NCBI GenBank assembly: GCA_037576195.1
Contig: CM075103.1
Coordinates: forward strand, 36,159,250-36,223,249
DNA: 64,000 nt
Direction: 5' to 3'
Source: Phytoseiulus persimilis
Lineage: Eukaryota; Arthropoda; Arachnida; Mesostigmata; Phytoseiidae
Positions 39,377 through 52,576 of this stretch are shown here, in pieces (position 1 is the first letter of the stretch; every line of letters starts with the position of its first letter). Position numbers and translations under genes: made by a program. The notes below the pieces were generated by a model, which saw nothing but the letters and a program-made list of their open reading frames with translations, was not told the DNA's origin and searched no databases.

Positions 39377-40354
39377 GCAGAGTTACGCCCCGGCTGAGCG
39401 CAGCCGACCAGCCACTCACTCCGGGCCACGTTCAGCCACGCTCAACGCAGGCCAGTCCACGCGAGTCGAGGCCAGACGGATTTTAACGTTTCCCTCGAGA
39501 AGCCATAAAGGCCTTCGTCATAAAAGCAGGCCGTCCGTCTGCCCGGCCAGCCGGCCAAGCGAGCGACCCTCCGACAAACCGACGGACGGAACCATCTCTC
39601 TGCTCATCGCCGGAGCTGTTCTCCCATTTTTTTCTCCAGTTTTTCCATCGTTCTCCCCCTTCTCCCGCATTCGTTGGCACACCCTCCATCCGGGTCCCTC
39701 GCATAGAAACTATGTTCCTTCCTCGGATATCGTGAAATTCAATGCCTACGCTCGTCGACACCTCTTACGTACATGGGACAGTATCCCAGGGGAACGAGAA
39801 ACAAGAACGAGAACATGATGGCGGGAAAAACCGGAGACTGCAACGCGAGGAATGAGCCAGCAGCGGACCTCATCAGTGAGGATGGAACCAATCAGACCGA
39901 CGTGCTCCTAAGTCTACCGCTACGTCGCAGGCATATTCATGCAATGCATACTCGACTGTTGCTCGGCACCTGGTTTCATGTGCAGCGATTCTTTTCCCGA
40001 ACGATGGGGAGGGACGCATTCCCCGGTGATAACAATTCCGGAAATCGGTTCTCGGGGGAGTATGCATGTGGATGGAACGGTGCGCCTTCAAGTGCATACA
40101 ACATCGGGTTGCCCCCAGATGAGGACAGCGACCCTGACACGATACTAGCGAACCAATTCAGCACGTCACGCTCACTGAACTCAAACCATCACTGGGAGTG
40201 ATGGACTCCCATCCCCCAGCACCTGAATTCCACACCGACAATATTAGCCAGAGCATATGTACATCGACGTGAGATAAGCGGATTCTGAGAACCTCATACT
40301 GTAGTCACTGAACTGAACTGAATCTCAATCGACGGAGATGCTCACTAAACGTCT

Positions 40355-40690
40355 CTAAACCAAGTCAGTGAAATGAAGGATCGAAGTCAGAACTCTCACC
40401 ACGGTCCCTTTGAGGCATTGAGAGAAAACGAGGTTTAGACTGCCGGCGTGATCGATCGTCGGAGATTGGCAAGGAGCGAAGCCCTCGAAAAAAATGGAAT
40501 CAAGGCAAAGACACAGCCAGTATAAATCCTCCGCTGATGAACTTCGAATCGCCGTGAGGAAGTCAATAACCAGGTTCACGGAATACCCAGTAAATTTAAG
40601 TTCCGAAAGGAGGTTCGAATGCGCGATACTGCAGAAGAGATTCGTGCCTGCCTTGATGAGAAGAATCTTTCTGGTTTCCTTGGCGCGATC
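40355..40690 (-). CDS. Candidate minus-strand terminal exon (unknown)
   Basis: An open minus-strand frame of about 110 codons without a starting Met, ending at a TAG at 40355-40357. It has markedly hydrophobic, GC-poor second positions typical of coding DNA. Recognisable stretches include HSNLLSELKFTGYSVNLVID, FLTAIRSSSAEDLYWLCLCL and VVRVLTSILHF. The HSNLL..L...GYS pattern loosely resembles the palm of LINE reverse transcriptases, but no catalytic box follows, so I do not assign it. The plus-strand frame over the same bases (40494-40709) ends at a GTGAGT and is the competing reading. Confidence 0.22.
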   Translation of the reverse strand, partial: DRAKETRKILLIKAGTNLFCSIAHSNLLSELKFTGYSVNLVIDFLTAIRSSSAEDLYWLCLCLDSIFFEGFAPCQSPTIDHAGSLNLVFSQCLKGTVVRVLTSILHFTDLV

Positions 40691-42318
40691 GCGTGAGTTT
40701 CAGAACTAGGGACAGAGTGGCGGTGCACGAACATTACTCCAAGTGCTGTCGCTCACCTCATTCTGCCGTGGTTTCTCCCGCCACTACTTCTCTCTCCCCA
40801 TTCCTCCTCACACCTCCCGCTGCGAGAGCGGTGGCGGCGGCGGCGGTCGTGACGGGGGCGGACCGGTTTGAAGAATCGCGCCATACGTCACACGTGTGTA
40901 ACAATCGTTAGTTATGGTTTCCCAAACTGTCCGTGCCCGAGCATTCCCTCACCTGCGATTCCTCGACCCGCCAGCCCGATTCCTCCTGGATGTAAATCAG
41001 TCTAATTTGCGAATTCCGTGCGAGGCTGCTTTAGGGCGAGCCCCTGAATTCGACCGAGCTCGGAGCGTTCTGATCCGGACGCTGCCCAGAGATCTGCTGG
41101 GTTGAGGAACAGGAGGAATATCGGATCGTCGCGAATCTGGCCTTCTTCACCAGCGTTGGTGTGGCTTCAATGTCGAAACTTTGACAACGTGAACCGAAGA
41201 GCTCGCAGCCTATTTCTCCCTTCAGGGAGCTCGCGATGAGGAGAAACACCCGGAAGATAACTGCGTCTCGCAGACGTAAACGACGTATTCCCGAATACTC
41301 TGGAGAATTGCATCGCCCGGACAGGAAGGTATCCCTCGCTGGTCCTGCGCGTGTCCGAAGGGATCTTCTCCCCGACCCCGGACGAAAAAAAAAAAGATCG
41401 AGTTCAACTCGACTGTATGGGAGCGTTTCCTCGGGAATGTTGCGCGCGGGCGGAGGTCGGAAAATTGAGTTGAAGTCGAATCGAAAGAAATAAGGGATGT
41501 GGTGAATCGGGGATTGGTTCGCCACTTTTCCACTCCTCCGGCCTTCTTTCTTCCGGTCTGTGAGTCGCCCTTGACTACAGAGTTAGCTGTGAATTTCTCA
41601 CGGGCGCGTCGGAATGCCGTGAATTTTCGGCGAAAACTCAGCGACGAATTCACAGCCCGCACCGCGATGTATCACCCGGCTCTAGTTCCCGCGGATGGCT
41701 CCTCCTCCTCTTGATGAGCAAACTTTCAGACTGGAAACTGTCTCAGCACAAGCTACAGGAAATCGGCGACTCAGGGCGGGGCTCGTGTCCAGCTCCCGGA
41801 GGCTCGATACTCGGTGGTTTTTCCCGCGGGTGCTGATGAGACCTTCATCGCTTCAACTCTTGAAATCGACTTCGTCTTGCAACGCCGACGACCGAGCTCG
41901 TGATGTCCTCGGATTGCGTGAGCCGCGGTTCCTTGCAGCTCCGGAAGCCTCGCAGAAAAGTTCTACTTATCCAATAATGAGAAGGTGCCGGGCGGTAGAT
42001 GATCGCGGTTCTAATGCAAGAAAACAATCAGCAAAGGTTGCCTATTCGGTTTCGCGCCCACGCGTGCCTTCCAGCGGTAATATCAGTCGAGCGTTAAATA
42101 TTAACCCGGAAACCTTGAAGGCGACATCCATTACAATAATAGTCTATTCGAGAGACATGCAATCCCACGTCAATTACATGCTCTCCGTGCAAGTGCAACG
42201 ACTCTTGCTCGATTTGACTTGATTGGGTTCTGTTCATTCAAACACACCAGGGAAATCAATAACCGGCGATTTGCAACAATCTGAGATTTGAGTCTTCAGG
42301 AAATCGCAATCATCAAGG

Positions 42319-42519
42319 ATGGCGGGCACGGCTCCGGAGAGGAACATCGGCGGAGGAAAACCGCCTCCAGGGATGTCGAGTTCCGATCGCCATGGATACG
42401 ATGTCCGCCGCTTCGATCTCGAGGCCCGAAAACAGATTTCAAGAAGGGAACGACGAGCTAAACTTAGTGGGCCCAGTGCCTTCGATTGGACCCGGTCTGG
42501 GGCAGTACGCACGCTGAAG
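42319..42519 (+). CDS. Candidate first coding exon (unknown)
   Basis: An ATG at 42319 opens a frame beginning MAGTAPERNIGGGKPPPG, with a polar and then basic stretch (RKQISRRERRAKLSG). A possible donor (AAG|GTACTC) ends it after 67 codons in phase 0. Third positions are GC-rich. There is no recognised domain and no clear second exon. The frame remains open past the donor for another 57 codons, so it may be unspliced or a chance frame. Confidence 0.2.
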
Positions 42520-45225
42520 GTACTCGATTCGACTTCGACCCAAAGCACCCCGGGTCAGGATATCGTGCATATTGGTTGGCTGGTGGACACGCCATCCATG
42601 AATCGGTGTCCCAACTTTACTTCCGCGCCGATTCGACCCGGGAGCTCGCTCTCTTGTGATCGGCCATCGATGCGTCTCAGTTTTGTCACCTAAAAATTTT
42701 CACGTTTCCGTGTCAGGCTCCTCCACCATGTATGGAATGATCTCGACGGAACTTTCGGTTCGGGATCAGCGATCGCTGCGAGGCCGACGTTCGACGACGG
42801 AAAGTTCCCGATGCAGTCCCGGAGATCTCGTCATTCGCCCTCCTCTGCATCAAGAAAGGCTGGAGAGCGTCGGCTTTGATTCAAATATTATTTGCCGCTG
42901 TCAGCTCTCTGGTACTTCAGATTTGAGTTGAAGTGATTCGAGTTCCAATCTGGACTGAATCGTCTTAGAGCTACCAAGCCCTTCGATCGATTCCGTCCGA
43001 ACCACGTTGAGGGTCCAGGTCGAGGGTTGATATCGAAGATCGGTGCCGTGAGCGAGAACTTAGTTCTCTTCAGGGATCGCATATCATCGAGGTTGGAAAA
43101 CCATGGGCGACGGAAATCGAGGGGCGGCACAAGTTCGGACTGAATCTGAGAGTCTTTCCGCGATTTTCCGGGAAGTTTCTCGATTCGCCAGTTCAGCGAG
43201 GAATCGCTCCGGCGCTACGTACAGCGTTGAGCGTTCGGAGTGGATCGGCGTTGAGCGGTGAGCTGACCCCGGTTCCGAGACGCTACCGGAGCGTGACCAC
43301 ACAGCTTCAGCCTGCGAGCGGTGAACCCGTTCTCCCGGCTCAGGTTGTGATGTGATCAAGCCCCCTCTGGAAGGTAATTTCTATCGTGCCTCAGATAAGC
43401 GAGTGTCCCTCGATCGACGAACGCATTTTCGGACGACTGTGCACATAAACTCGAGAAAGCGCGGTCTGTTGCGAAATCTGGCGTCTCGATTCCCCATTCC
43501 TCTGGATAACCCGAGATGAACTCCATGTATACGATTCGGATCGATCAGTGTGACCTGGATGAAGAGGTGCATCCAGGAGTTTATGGGCTTATCCTGGATC
43601 GATGCGCATCCGCTTGTCGACGTGTGCACGTCTCTAAAACGACGTATCACAAAGTAAATCGGTCGCGCGCCTTCCTCGCGTTGCTTCAACCAGTGTTACC
43701 AGATCCGACTTCATACGTGAATCCGTGCGGAGTCCGAGGAAACTTCGCGAACCCCGGATTTAACAGGGGATGGGAGCCGCTCTCCAGCCGATCGCTCGAC
43801 GGGTCTTCAAATTCTACGGCCGTCAGCCCTCATGAAGCCCGACGCCGGAGCTCCAGCGGGGAAGAGAGCGCTCGCTTCCCGGGAAAAGCGAGCAGGGCAG
43901 GGAAGCGAGGAGAAGATAGAAAAATATAAAGCGAACTGGGAGAGAGTAGCCGCAGCAGACAGACAGGTAAAGAAAGCTCTCCGCAATTCCCGCTAGACTG
44001 TGTGGGTCTTCGGCGGTCTCCGGTGGGCTGGCGGCGGGCAGGCAGAAGAACGAATGTGAATTATTTATCGGCAAAGAAGCAGCGGGCGGTTTGTCGATCG
44101 GCCCGCTCCGAGGCGAAAAAAGAAAACGAAGATCGAGGAACCGGCACGGGGCCGAGGGGAGAGCCGGAAAAATACTCCAACAAACTCTCGGAGCTATTTC
44201 GAGAATTTTTGATTCCTCTTGATTCCGGAGTCATCCCGTTGGGGCGGCACCGAACACCGGCCTCGAACGATTCGAGCGATCTCCGCTGCTGGTGGTCCAG
44301 CCCGCAGACGAGCCTATTTCCAGCCCGAAGTCTCAGAGAAACACGAGAGCGGAACGATGCGAGTATCTGTTCGCACAAGGAATTAATCGGAGTAGCGTAC
44401 GAGGCTGGAGGGATCGGAGAGCCGAAGATGACCGTTGGCTCTCGGGATACTCTCGGAAAGAGAGAAACATTGGCAACAAACCCTTCGTTGCGCCGAGTCG
44501 GCGCAGGAGAGATGGCGAGGAAAAACTCGAACGCGCTCTCTGTATGACTTCTGCATGAACGCAGCCGCGATCGCCCAGGGCCATAATTCCAACACTATTC
44601 ATACTGAGGGTACACGAGCGCAAGTGAGCTCGCACTCCATGTTCGGCGTCGAGAGAAGAACAGATCAAGAAGCGAGTGACCTTCACAGTATCCTGTGAGA
44701 GTCGAGTCGGGAACGAAGGGAGTCCCTTTTATTCTAGGGTGCTAATGCGAAAGTAACGGACCATGTTCCGCGGACTATGAAAATATTGATCACACGGAAC
44801 AGAAGTAGGAGACTGATAGATCACAATCGGAAACAGTTATCATCACGAACTCTCAGGTCTGATGCTCGTGAGCCGGCCTCGGTCTGTTCCCACGGCGCCC
44901 GCCCACCACTTTCCAGCCGGACTCCTATTCACTCGCGTTAGAGGGCGCCCAGTCGAGGAGATCGCAGGGGGACCGTTTCGTGAGCAAGACGAAAAGTGAG
45001 GTAGCATTAAGATACCAGTGTTTTCCCTGCTCGTCTTTCATTCTTCGTTATCCATACATTCCTCACATTAGAAACTAAATGCTTGAGATCCTCGGCGAGT
45101 TGGCGGGAGCGCGTTGATTCGTCTGCCGATTAAGCTCGAGGCTGAGTAGCTGAGTGTCAGAACTGAGCATTGCGGAGTTCCGTTGGAACCGCGGTTTCAA
45201 GTTCTTACAAAGGCAGGCTATTCCG

Positions 45226-45246
45226 CCCCCCCCCCCCCCCCCCCCC
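45226..45246. repeat. Homopolymer C21
   Basis: Twenty-one consecutive C, the longest homopolymer in the window. Confidence 0.95.
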
Positions 45247-48200
45247 TTTTGCATGATCCCCCATCAACAACTGCGAGATCATGAAGTCATCCCTCTGGGC
45301 ACAGCTCTGCGGACGAAGCGACTTCAGCTGAGAAAGAGGAAGTGACCGATCCAGCGGCACATCAGAGAAATCCTCAGGGTTAATTTCTTTTTTCTTCAAG
45401 GTTCGCGCGAGTTTCGGCTACATAAAACAGCACTCCTTCTCTCTTTGCCTGAGCCGCTAGATGAGTCTGGGCTAGTCCGAGCACAGCCAAACCCACCTTC
45501 GTCGATGACTCGGCAAAATCAGCGAGCTTTTGGAAGAGCCGGAAGCTCTGCGCGGGAATCCGGGAATGGAAGGGAACAGCTCTCAATCGTTGATGCTCGA
45601 TATAAAATTCTAATTTTCATGAAATGTTTTGTTCCTCACTCGATATCGCACGATTGCGATCGAACGTCAGCCGGGGAAGTCATCGAGACACCCATCCGCA
45701 TGGTCTCGTGAACTGCAACGAGTGGAACGCTGCTCACGTTGGAGTCCGCTCGCGTGCGTTGCGGTGATCAGATCGATATTTCGGGGAGTCAAAGAGCTGC
45801 GACGGAGAGCCATCACGGAAGGTTGCGAGACCCTTGGCCAATCGGCGGGCAGCTCCTTACGAGACTCCCAGCCGCGGCGCGTGGAAGTCTCCATGTCGTT
45901 CCGATGGAATTGGCCAGCAGTCCTTACACGAGTCGGTCGATGCAAACGCAACTCATCATCAAGGCGAGCCGGAGCGGCGGCGTCCATAATGAGCCAGGAA
46001 CTTATTGCTGAGCTCGATCGCGATCTTGGAACGCACCTTGGAATGGACTTCGTTGCGAAACGACCCTCCCTCCCTGACGTCGACCCGGTGTAAGAACGAA
46101 CTGCATCGTTCTCATCGGCGACTCTCGACAACTGGAGAGGGCGAGAAGCCGGAGACTCCGAGGCGTTGAGTTGTATTGTTCTCACGGAGCTCTCGGGGAC
46201 CCGGGGCAGAACGAGGATGGACCGTTCCGACCACCAAACGATAACGCCCCCGGGAAAGATGTTCAAAGCGAAGGAGGAATCGCGAAACCGGCCGTCGTTG
46301 CCGCGCACTCCGTGATCATCATCATCGACGAAAATCATACACTTCGAAACAGTCCGCTCACCTATGTGCTCAAATGACAGAGAGTTCCAGCGGAATTTCC
46401 CCGTTCGCTTCCCGCACAGACGGGAAGACTCTTCGAGTGTCGTGCATCACCAGCGGCGGAGCGAATCCGGGGCGGCCGTGGGGTCTCTCTCATATTTCCT
46501 CCCTGCGAAATAATACCTATCCGTCGGCGCGGTCGTCCGCCACCTTGCGGGCGGCCGTGATGGAGACGTCGAGACAGCGGCGCGGACGACGTCACACGAG
46601 ACGTGATTGACACCGTACACCCTGGGGCCCAGCTGCAAACAGCTGCATTATGTGAAGTCTCTTGCAACGACGACCGATTCCATTGGACCCGACGCGGGAA
46701 ATTCGCGCTGGGGCCCGATCGAATCATCTCCGGGAGGATCGCAGAACTTCCAGAGCGTTCAGGCGACCGCCGAGGTTCCGAACTTCTCAGCGGGACCCCC
46801 CGAGCAGACGAAGTTCCGAACCGATGTGACTCGAGATTGATCAGAACGCGTGGCGCTCTCGCAGATAAACGCTCCTGTGGGAAACAAATGCGCCGACCCG
46901 CGTATTCTGCTGACGAGGCAGGGACGCTCCTGTTTCGTGCCTTGGAACATCTTCCGCGGGAGAAGTTTCAGCGCTGGGGCCCGCCTCTCTTCATACGCAG
47001 CTACCGTGTGTCCGTCGATCCGAACGTCGGACTGGAAGCGGGCATAAAGGAGGAAAGAGTTCCGTGTCAATGGTGAAGCGACGACATAAGGCGCCTTTCC
47101 CACCGAGTGCGCACATCCTCGACAGAAGTTTGGTTCCTCCGCTCCATTCGGAAACACTTAACAACACGGAAAGCGCACCGCCGGCAAGCCCGGGGGAAAC
47201 GCTGTGGAGGCCACTGTCTCCGGGACGGACCCTCCTGTTTCGAGATTGACACTTCCTCAGAGTTCCGGCTGCACATACGTGCGGAGCTCTCGTCCTCGCT
47301 GCTAAGCAGCGGCAAGAAACTGAATTCTCCGTTGCGGTCAACAACCTCACTCCGTTCAGTTGGTGTATCCCAAGCACAGGACGGGAACTCGGGCCCCACG
47401 TCCGCACCACGAGCTGACACATGGCGCCTCTCTGGAAACCGGCGAAGAATCAAAGTCGAGCCCGAATTCGTCTCTACTCCTGCCTGGCTTGATCCTCGAC
47501 GTTTCAGGAACATTTTTCCCATGGCGATAAGAGCGTCGGTGAGGAACTTCACTCTTATATCAGCTACCCAACTCGCTGTTAGCCGAGTTGAAATTGAACG
47601 AGACTCTGACCTAGGGCGTCAAACAGGAGCAGAACTGATAAGAAGACGCCGGCATGTGCGCGCGCGAGGCCCCAGAGAGACCGTTGCTTCGACGGAATGA
47701 CGTGAGTCTGCCAAACACTGTTCATTTAGAATTCATTCACTGTTCCGTTGAGTGAGATAAAGCAGGAACAGGGTGGAATGGACAACAATCAGTCAGTTCT
47801 AATCATTGAGTTTTATGCAGCGGGCGCTTGCGGTGGGTGTAGGCGCTTGTCGTCCAGCCTGCACAACACGCCGAGGTGCTACCGATAACGGATAAGATAA
47901 CCTTCCTCACTCCTACACAAAATTACCCCTGCGAGCAGGAATTACCTCATTGACGCACGGAGAGCCGAACTTGTCGCCAGAATTCAGCCATCTTCTTGTC
48001 CTCGTTCTGTGAGTTTCCGAACGCAAAGCTTCAAGTCGAAAGATCGCGGTTGGCGACGCGCGAATCAGATCGAGTCCTGTACTCGTGTGGAGTCAGTCAC
48101 CCGAAAAAAAACAATCCACTCTGATGCACGATGGAGTGAATGCACGCTGGGAGTCGCGCTCATTTCTGATACCCAACGATACCCTCGTCGTCGAGGAGAA

Positions 48201-49680
48201 AGACGTCAAGTCAGACGAAGAACATCAAGAGAGGGTCGAATCGATCCCGTCGATCTTGGCCGAACGGCCGACCTCAGCAGCTTGGATTCATTCCAATGGA
48301 TGCGCTCTTTGACATTCGTGTTGGGATTTTCGGCGATATCTGCACATTCGCATGGTTTCCGAACGCTTCGCGAAAGAGTCGAACTGTGCTCCGTTGCCAT
48401 ACTTTCAACGCGAAGATCTCAGTTTTCAAGATGTTCCTGAATGAAACCTTCCGGGTGTCGGGCTGCTCCAACGAGTCCACGTCACGACTATTCATCATCG
48501 TCGCTGGCGGTCGGAACTCTGAATCCCGCAAATCCCGCATTCATGACGAAAGTGAACTCCTAGTAGCGACCATTCTTGGGACTCCTGAGAAGCGGTCAAC
48601 CAATCCTTCCGACCCTTAGATTGCGTAAGAGAACTCGGGGCGATTATTCTGGAAAACTACGCCGGGGTCGCATCTCTTGATACCGAACTGTCGCCACCGC
48701 CGATATGGTAAGGATAACCTAAATTGGTATATCTTCCAACACTGACCCGTGGAAAACTCAAAGCAGGAGCAATCTGAGTGGCGATCCTTCGAGACGTGAG
48801 CTGTTCGGACGAGACGAACGCGATGTTCGACGGAAGGTACAACGCTGGACACGAAAGACCCGGGCTCAAGATTTTCACGAGTTTTGACAGTCGACCAGGT
48901 GCCGGAGATTCATGAGGGAAATTCAGATGGAAACGATATCAGGAGGAGTGCCAGCTCCGACCTGCTCGGAATTTCGACGCTCAAACGTTCGGGAATGAAG
49001 GGTGAATGATTACACGGATGCTCCGGGTTATGATTCTCTATAAATAAAGACACTTGCCCGTTCCGAAAACTCTTCGTTCTCTCATCCGCTGTTTCGACTA
49101 GCTGTATCAGGCAGTACCTTAGAGCCCTCGGTCGGTTTCCGGCATTTGTTTCACCGAAGCTTTTCCTTTGCTCCTCTTTCTTCCACGACCTACGAACCCA
49201 CTTTGCTCGATGTGTCCGAACGGCCTCTTCTCGTCCTACCGAGTGTGTGTGAGACCTCCATCGGCTTTTCCGTAATCCAACTACGCTTTCATCCGGCCCT
49301 TTGGTCGGATCGGGTTCTGGTTCAAAGTTCAGACTGACGCTTCGCAGACACGAGATTTGTCGCCTGGAACTCGAAGCAACGGACTGGAGCTCATCCTCCC
49401 CGACCAAACAACATTAGAGAGCCTTCCGCTAGTGGACTCCGGCTCCACGCACCACTGCGCCACGAGAGTCTTCTGGAGTTCCATCGAGGGAATCCCTCCT
49501 GAGACTCATCAAAACTACGCGGAATCCATGTGGGGAATCTGAACTATGGAAATCGGAAATCTCCCGACAAGCGGCGAACTTCTCGGAGACAGTGGCGAAA
49601 ATCTCAAGGTCGATGTCTTTCGCGAGTGCAGCAGTTTGTAAGGCTTCGATGCGGCAGCTTTCACGAGAACCTTAATTCTC

Positions 49681-50670
49681 TTGGGGCCTCGACCTCGGAC
49701 TGCTAAGAGCAGGATCCCTACCGAGCCAGGTGAGCGAGCCACAGATTATCTGGCTGGGAAAACTTGCAGAGGAGGAGTCATCTCAGGGTGCGCGCAGGAA
49801 GGGAAGTTCTTGGTTCTAACGCAAGTCGGCTTGGAACCTTTTTTCGAAAAAGACACTCTTTTGGCCTTTATGACTAAAACCACTCAGAGCATCCGAACTC
49901 ACATTTGCGCCCAGCTGATGGCCCTTCTCCCTCGCTCGCCTCCGTTTTCTGCTCACCCGGTTCTCACTCTCTTCCCGAATTCCCTCCTGTGCCCACTCCT
50001 TCCGCCGGCTCGATTTTACGCCTTTCTCTCAGTCCCCCCGTGTTCTCCCTTCCTCCTGTATCCTCTTACATTTTGTATGAAGAGCGCTATGAGCGCTTGG
50101 TATGTTCGTGTTTCGACGCAGCGTGAGTGCGTGGACACGTTGGACGACAACGTGATGCCACTCCGTTCCGACGAGTTGCTTGACAAGCCATTTGGAAACA
50201 ATGGCCGGCTCTTTCGAGCCATCGTTGTCAGCGAGCTCTTCGCTTCCTCTCCATTTCATCCTCCGAATCATTTTTCTCCCTCCTATCTGGCTCACGCTCC
50301 CCCCATACTCTTCCTGCACGAGTTTTCAGCTCCTCCCTCGATGCGATTCTTCCTTCTTCGTCCGGTCGCGCCTCGGAAGCACCTCCCGTCCGTACCGATC
50401 CTTCTCTTCCGGTGTTTCGGCGAATTTCGAGCTTGTTTTCAGCATGTCGTTACGGCGCGACGCCCCGTCCGATCGGAAGGAAACGCCGCCCTTCCGTCGC
50501 TAATGCACAATTTAATGCAAATCGCAAGCTGTCCCCGCGACTTGTGGCGGTCGAACGAACAGTTGGAATTTATGCAAACCCTCTACACGCCCCGGAGAGG
50601 CCAGGAATTCGCGGGCACGCCAAAGATGATTTGGGATCCGCTCTCGGATCGATATGAACAGAATGACGAG
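49681..50670 (+). CDS. Long open frame, C-terminal part a possible exon
   Basis: This frame runs 330 codons to a GTGAGC donor at 50671 (phase 0). That is longer than expected by chance, but its middle (49905-50060 and 50230-50420) is strongly pyrimidine-rich. Such DNA avoids stop codons and gives Leu/Pro/Ser-rich translation, so length alone is weak evidence. The last 50 codons (PRDLWRSNEQLEFMQTLY, MIWDPLSDRYEQNDE) leave that bias and read like a real exon ending at the donor. No acceptor or family is clear. Confidence 0.22.
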
Positions 50671-52189
50671 GTGAGCTGAATTTTCCACCGCTTTCCTGAA
50701 CGGACGCTCATTCGGAGAAGGAGATGGGTTCAACAGAGAAGGAACGGCCCATCTCGTCGGACCGAACCCTCGTGATTCTGTGATCAACGAGGTGAACATG
50801 TTGGCAGAACGAAATGAATTAAAAGTTTCGGAGTGGCACCCTGCCCACACGGAAAAACTCGTCTGGCAGCAAAACGCGAGCTCATGGAGGCTCCTGTCGG
50901 CAAGCGTTCATCAAGTAAAGCAGCGAGGCCTACAAACTTTTCAGTTTAATGATCTTCTGCGTCGGGCCCAAATGCCTGATTGGTTTTGTTGTGCGCCGAT
51001 CACTCGCACCTCCTCCTCGGAATCGAATGGCTGGTATTTCATGAAAAGCTAGAATCGCGAGTGGCAATCGGGATCTGTTTGTGTGGGTTCGCGCGTGCTA
51101 TCATGTTCTTCGGCATCTTCCGAAGACACTTCCAACACTGTGTTAGCTCCCAGCATCTGCCCTCGCGAACTCTATCGCTCCGCTTGCTGAAGATGGTATT
51201 TGTTCGTTTTCCTAGCAAAACGCTGTCCTCCTCGTCTCTTCTGTTGTTCGGCATGTGCTTCAGAAGAAATAAGTCATCAAACTCGTTTTAACAGCTGGCT
51301 GTTGGCTCGCTCACGACTGCGGTGGTGGTGTCGGTGGTGCAAGCGAACGCGCGTGAATCCACTTCAACAACGCCGCTCCGAGGCTCCGAGCTATAAAAGT
51401 TCACGCGACCGAGCTATAACGTTATGAGAGTGAAGCTGTAAAAGCGAAAGCTTTTTCTGTAATTGATCGTTTATCGTCATTTGACTCGTCGTGTGCCGGT
51501 CAAGCAACCCCGTGCGACTTTTGCACGACCTGCTCCGAAGCCTCCAGCGTTTTCCATGACGTACACTCCGAGCGACAGACCGTCCATGCCATGGAACGCC
51601 CGGTTCACTGGCTGTTGGGAAGGACATCCGAGTGTTGCGAACGTTTGTTTCAGAATCGCTTTCTTCTTCCCCTCCTCTCAGCGGTGCGCTAACCACTTGC
51701 CACCCTCAAACTCACCAACAAAGTTCTTAATCTGATTATTGAGAGCTGAGGGAGGCTTGCCGCCAGTACGTTTACTTCCTCAGGGCAAAAGAGGGCTCTT
51801 CCTTCGTAACAACAACGCAAGACTAAAAAACGCCCTGTTAAACTCATTGATCTGCGCTGCAAGCTCCGGTCTAAAAAGTGCTGCCGATTTCTCCGGGCGG
51901 CACTCGAGCAAAGCGTGGGGGGAAGCATTCCCATCACTGGTTTTCGTCGATAGTCCCCCAACAGTTTTTCCCTTTTCACGCTCCAGCGAACTCTCTAAAT
52001 CGTCGGAGTAATTGAGAACTCCTAATGAGAAAGCCTCAGACGCTCTCGCAGCCCCACCAGCGGTGAGAGGACTGCAAGAAGTGGATCGATGAGAGTAAAT
52101 GAAATGGATAGAGCCGTATCAGGAAACGGAGAACGCGGGAAACTGTCGCATTTGCCGATCAAAGTTCCAAACAACCTCATCAGTCCGAA
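50671..52189. other. No gene seen
   Basis: Only short frames. The candidate TATA box at 51392 lies here. Confidence 0.4.
51392..51399 (+). promoter_or_regulatory. Candidate TATA box
   Basis: TATAAAAG is a consensus TATA box preceded by GC-rich sequence. A second CTATAAC lies 22 bases downstream. No assigned gene follows. Confidence 0.22.
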
Positions 52190-52197
52190 GGCTGAAC

Positions 52198-52537
52198 TAG
52201 GGTTTGCAAAAGTCCGCGTTTTACAGGCCGCAAGCCCGCGGTCTATGAATTTTGCGGGTGACCGCATCAGAAAGCCCGCAAATGAGAACCGCGGGCTGGA
52301 GCCTGGCGGTTCCAAGCGGGCTTCGCTACGTGCTCAATGGAACTCGCCCCAGGAATTTTGACTATCACTGATAGTTCACGGAGTTTGATAATATTCATCC
52401 GAATGGTTATAGTTATCATGGTTAATCCGCGGGCTTTTGCGGTTGAAGCCCGAGGGTTTGAGCCCGCGGTCCTGACGCAGCAGATGCGGGAGCCCGCGAA
52501 TTCGCGGTCCTGAATACGCGGGCTTCTGCAAACCCTA
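52198..52537 (+). mobile_element. Non-autonomous hAT-type element with 8-bp target duplication
   Basis: A 340-base element bounded by TAGGGTTTGCA at the left and its exact complement at the right. The imperfect inverted repeat continues inward for about 28 bases (AAGYCCGCGTWTT). An identical 8-base duplication, GGCTGAAC, flanks it at 52190-52197 and 52538-52545. An 8-base duplication and a TAGGG terminus are hallmarks of the hAT superfamily. About nine GCCCGC or GCGGGC motifs in both orientations cluster near the two ends and are absent from the AT-richer middle (52340-52425), like hAT transposase-binding subterminal repeats. No ORF of note; it must rely on a transposase encoded elsewhere. 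The intact duplication implies a fairly recent insertion. Confidence 0.88.
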
Positions 52538-52576
52538 GGCTGAACTCCAGCGAGCGTTCGAGGCCGGTTATGAGTA

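Larger units (their letters stand above)
36246..49680. other. Mostly no supported gene
   Basis: Apart from the weak candidates at 40355 and 42319 and the TATA box at 39369, I see nothing firm. A minus-strand frame of 223 codons (45667-46338) and plus frames of 181-197 codons (44002-44547, 47107-47700) are near the length expected by chance and show no domain. Confidence 0.35.

Noticed and set aside
45667-46338. 223-codon minus-strand frame
   Set aside because: Length is near the chance maximum for this window, and there is no leader, domain or splice support.
49357-49542. A short frame containing LPLVDSGSTHHCA, similar to the aspartic protease motif of Ty1/copia-type elements
   Set aside because: Only one short motif, with no other element part, terminal repeat or zinc knuckle nearby. 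A chance match is as likely as a fossil fragment.
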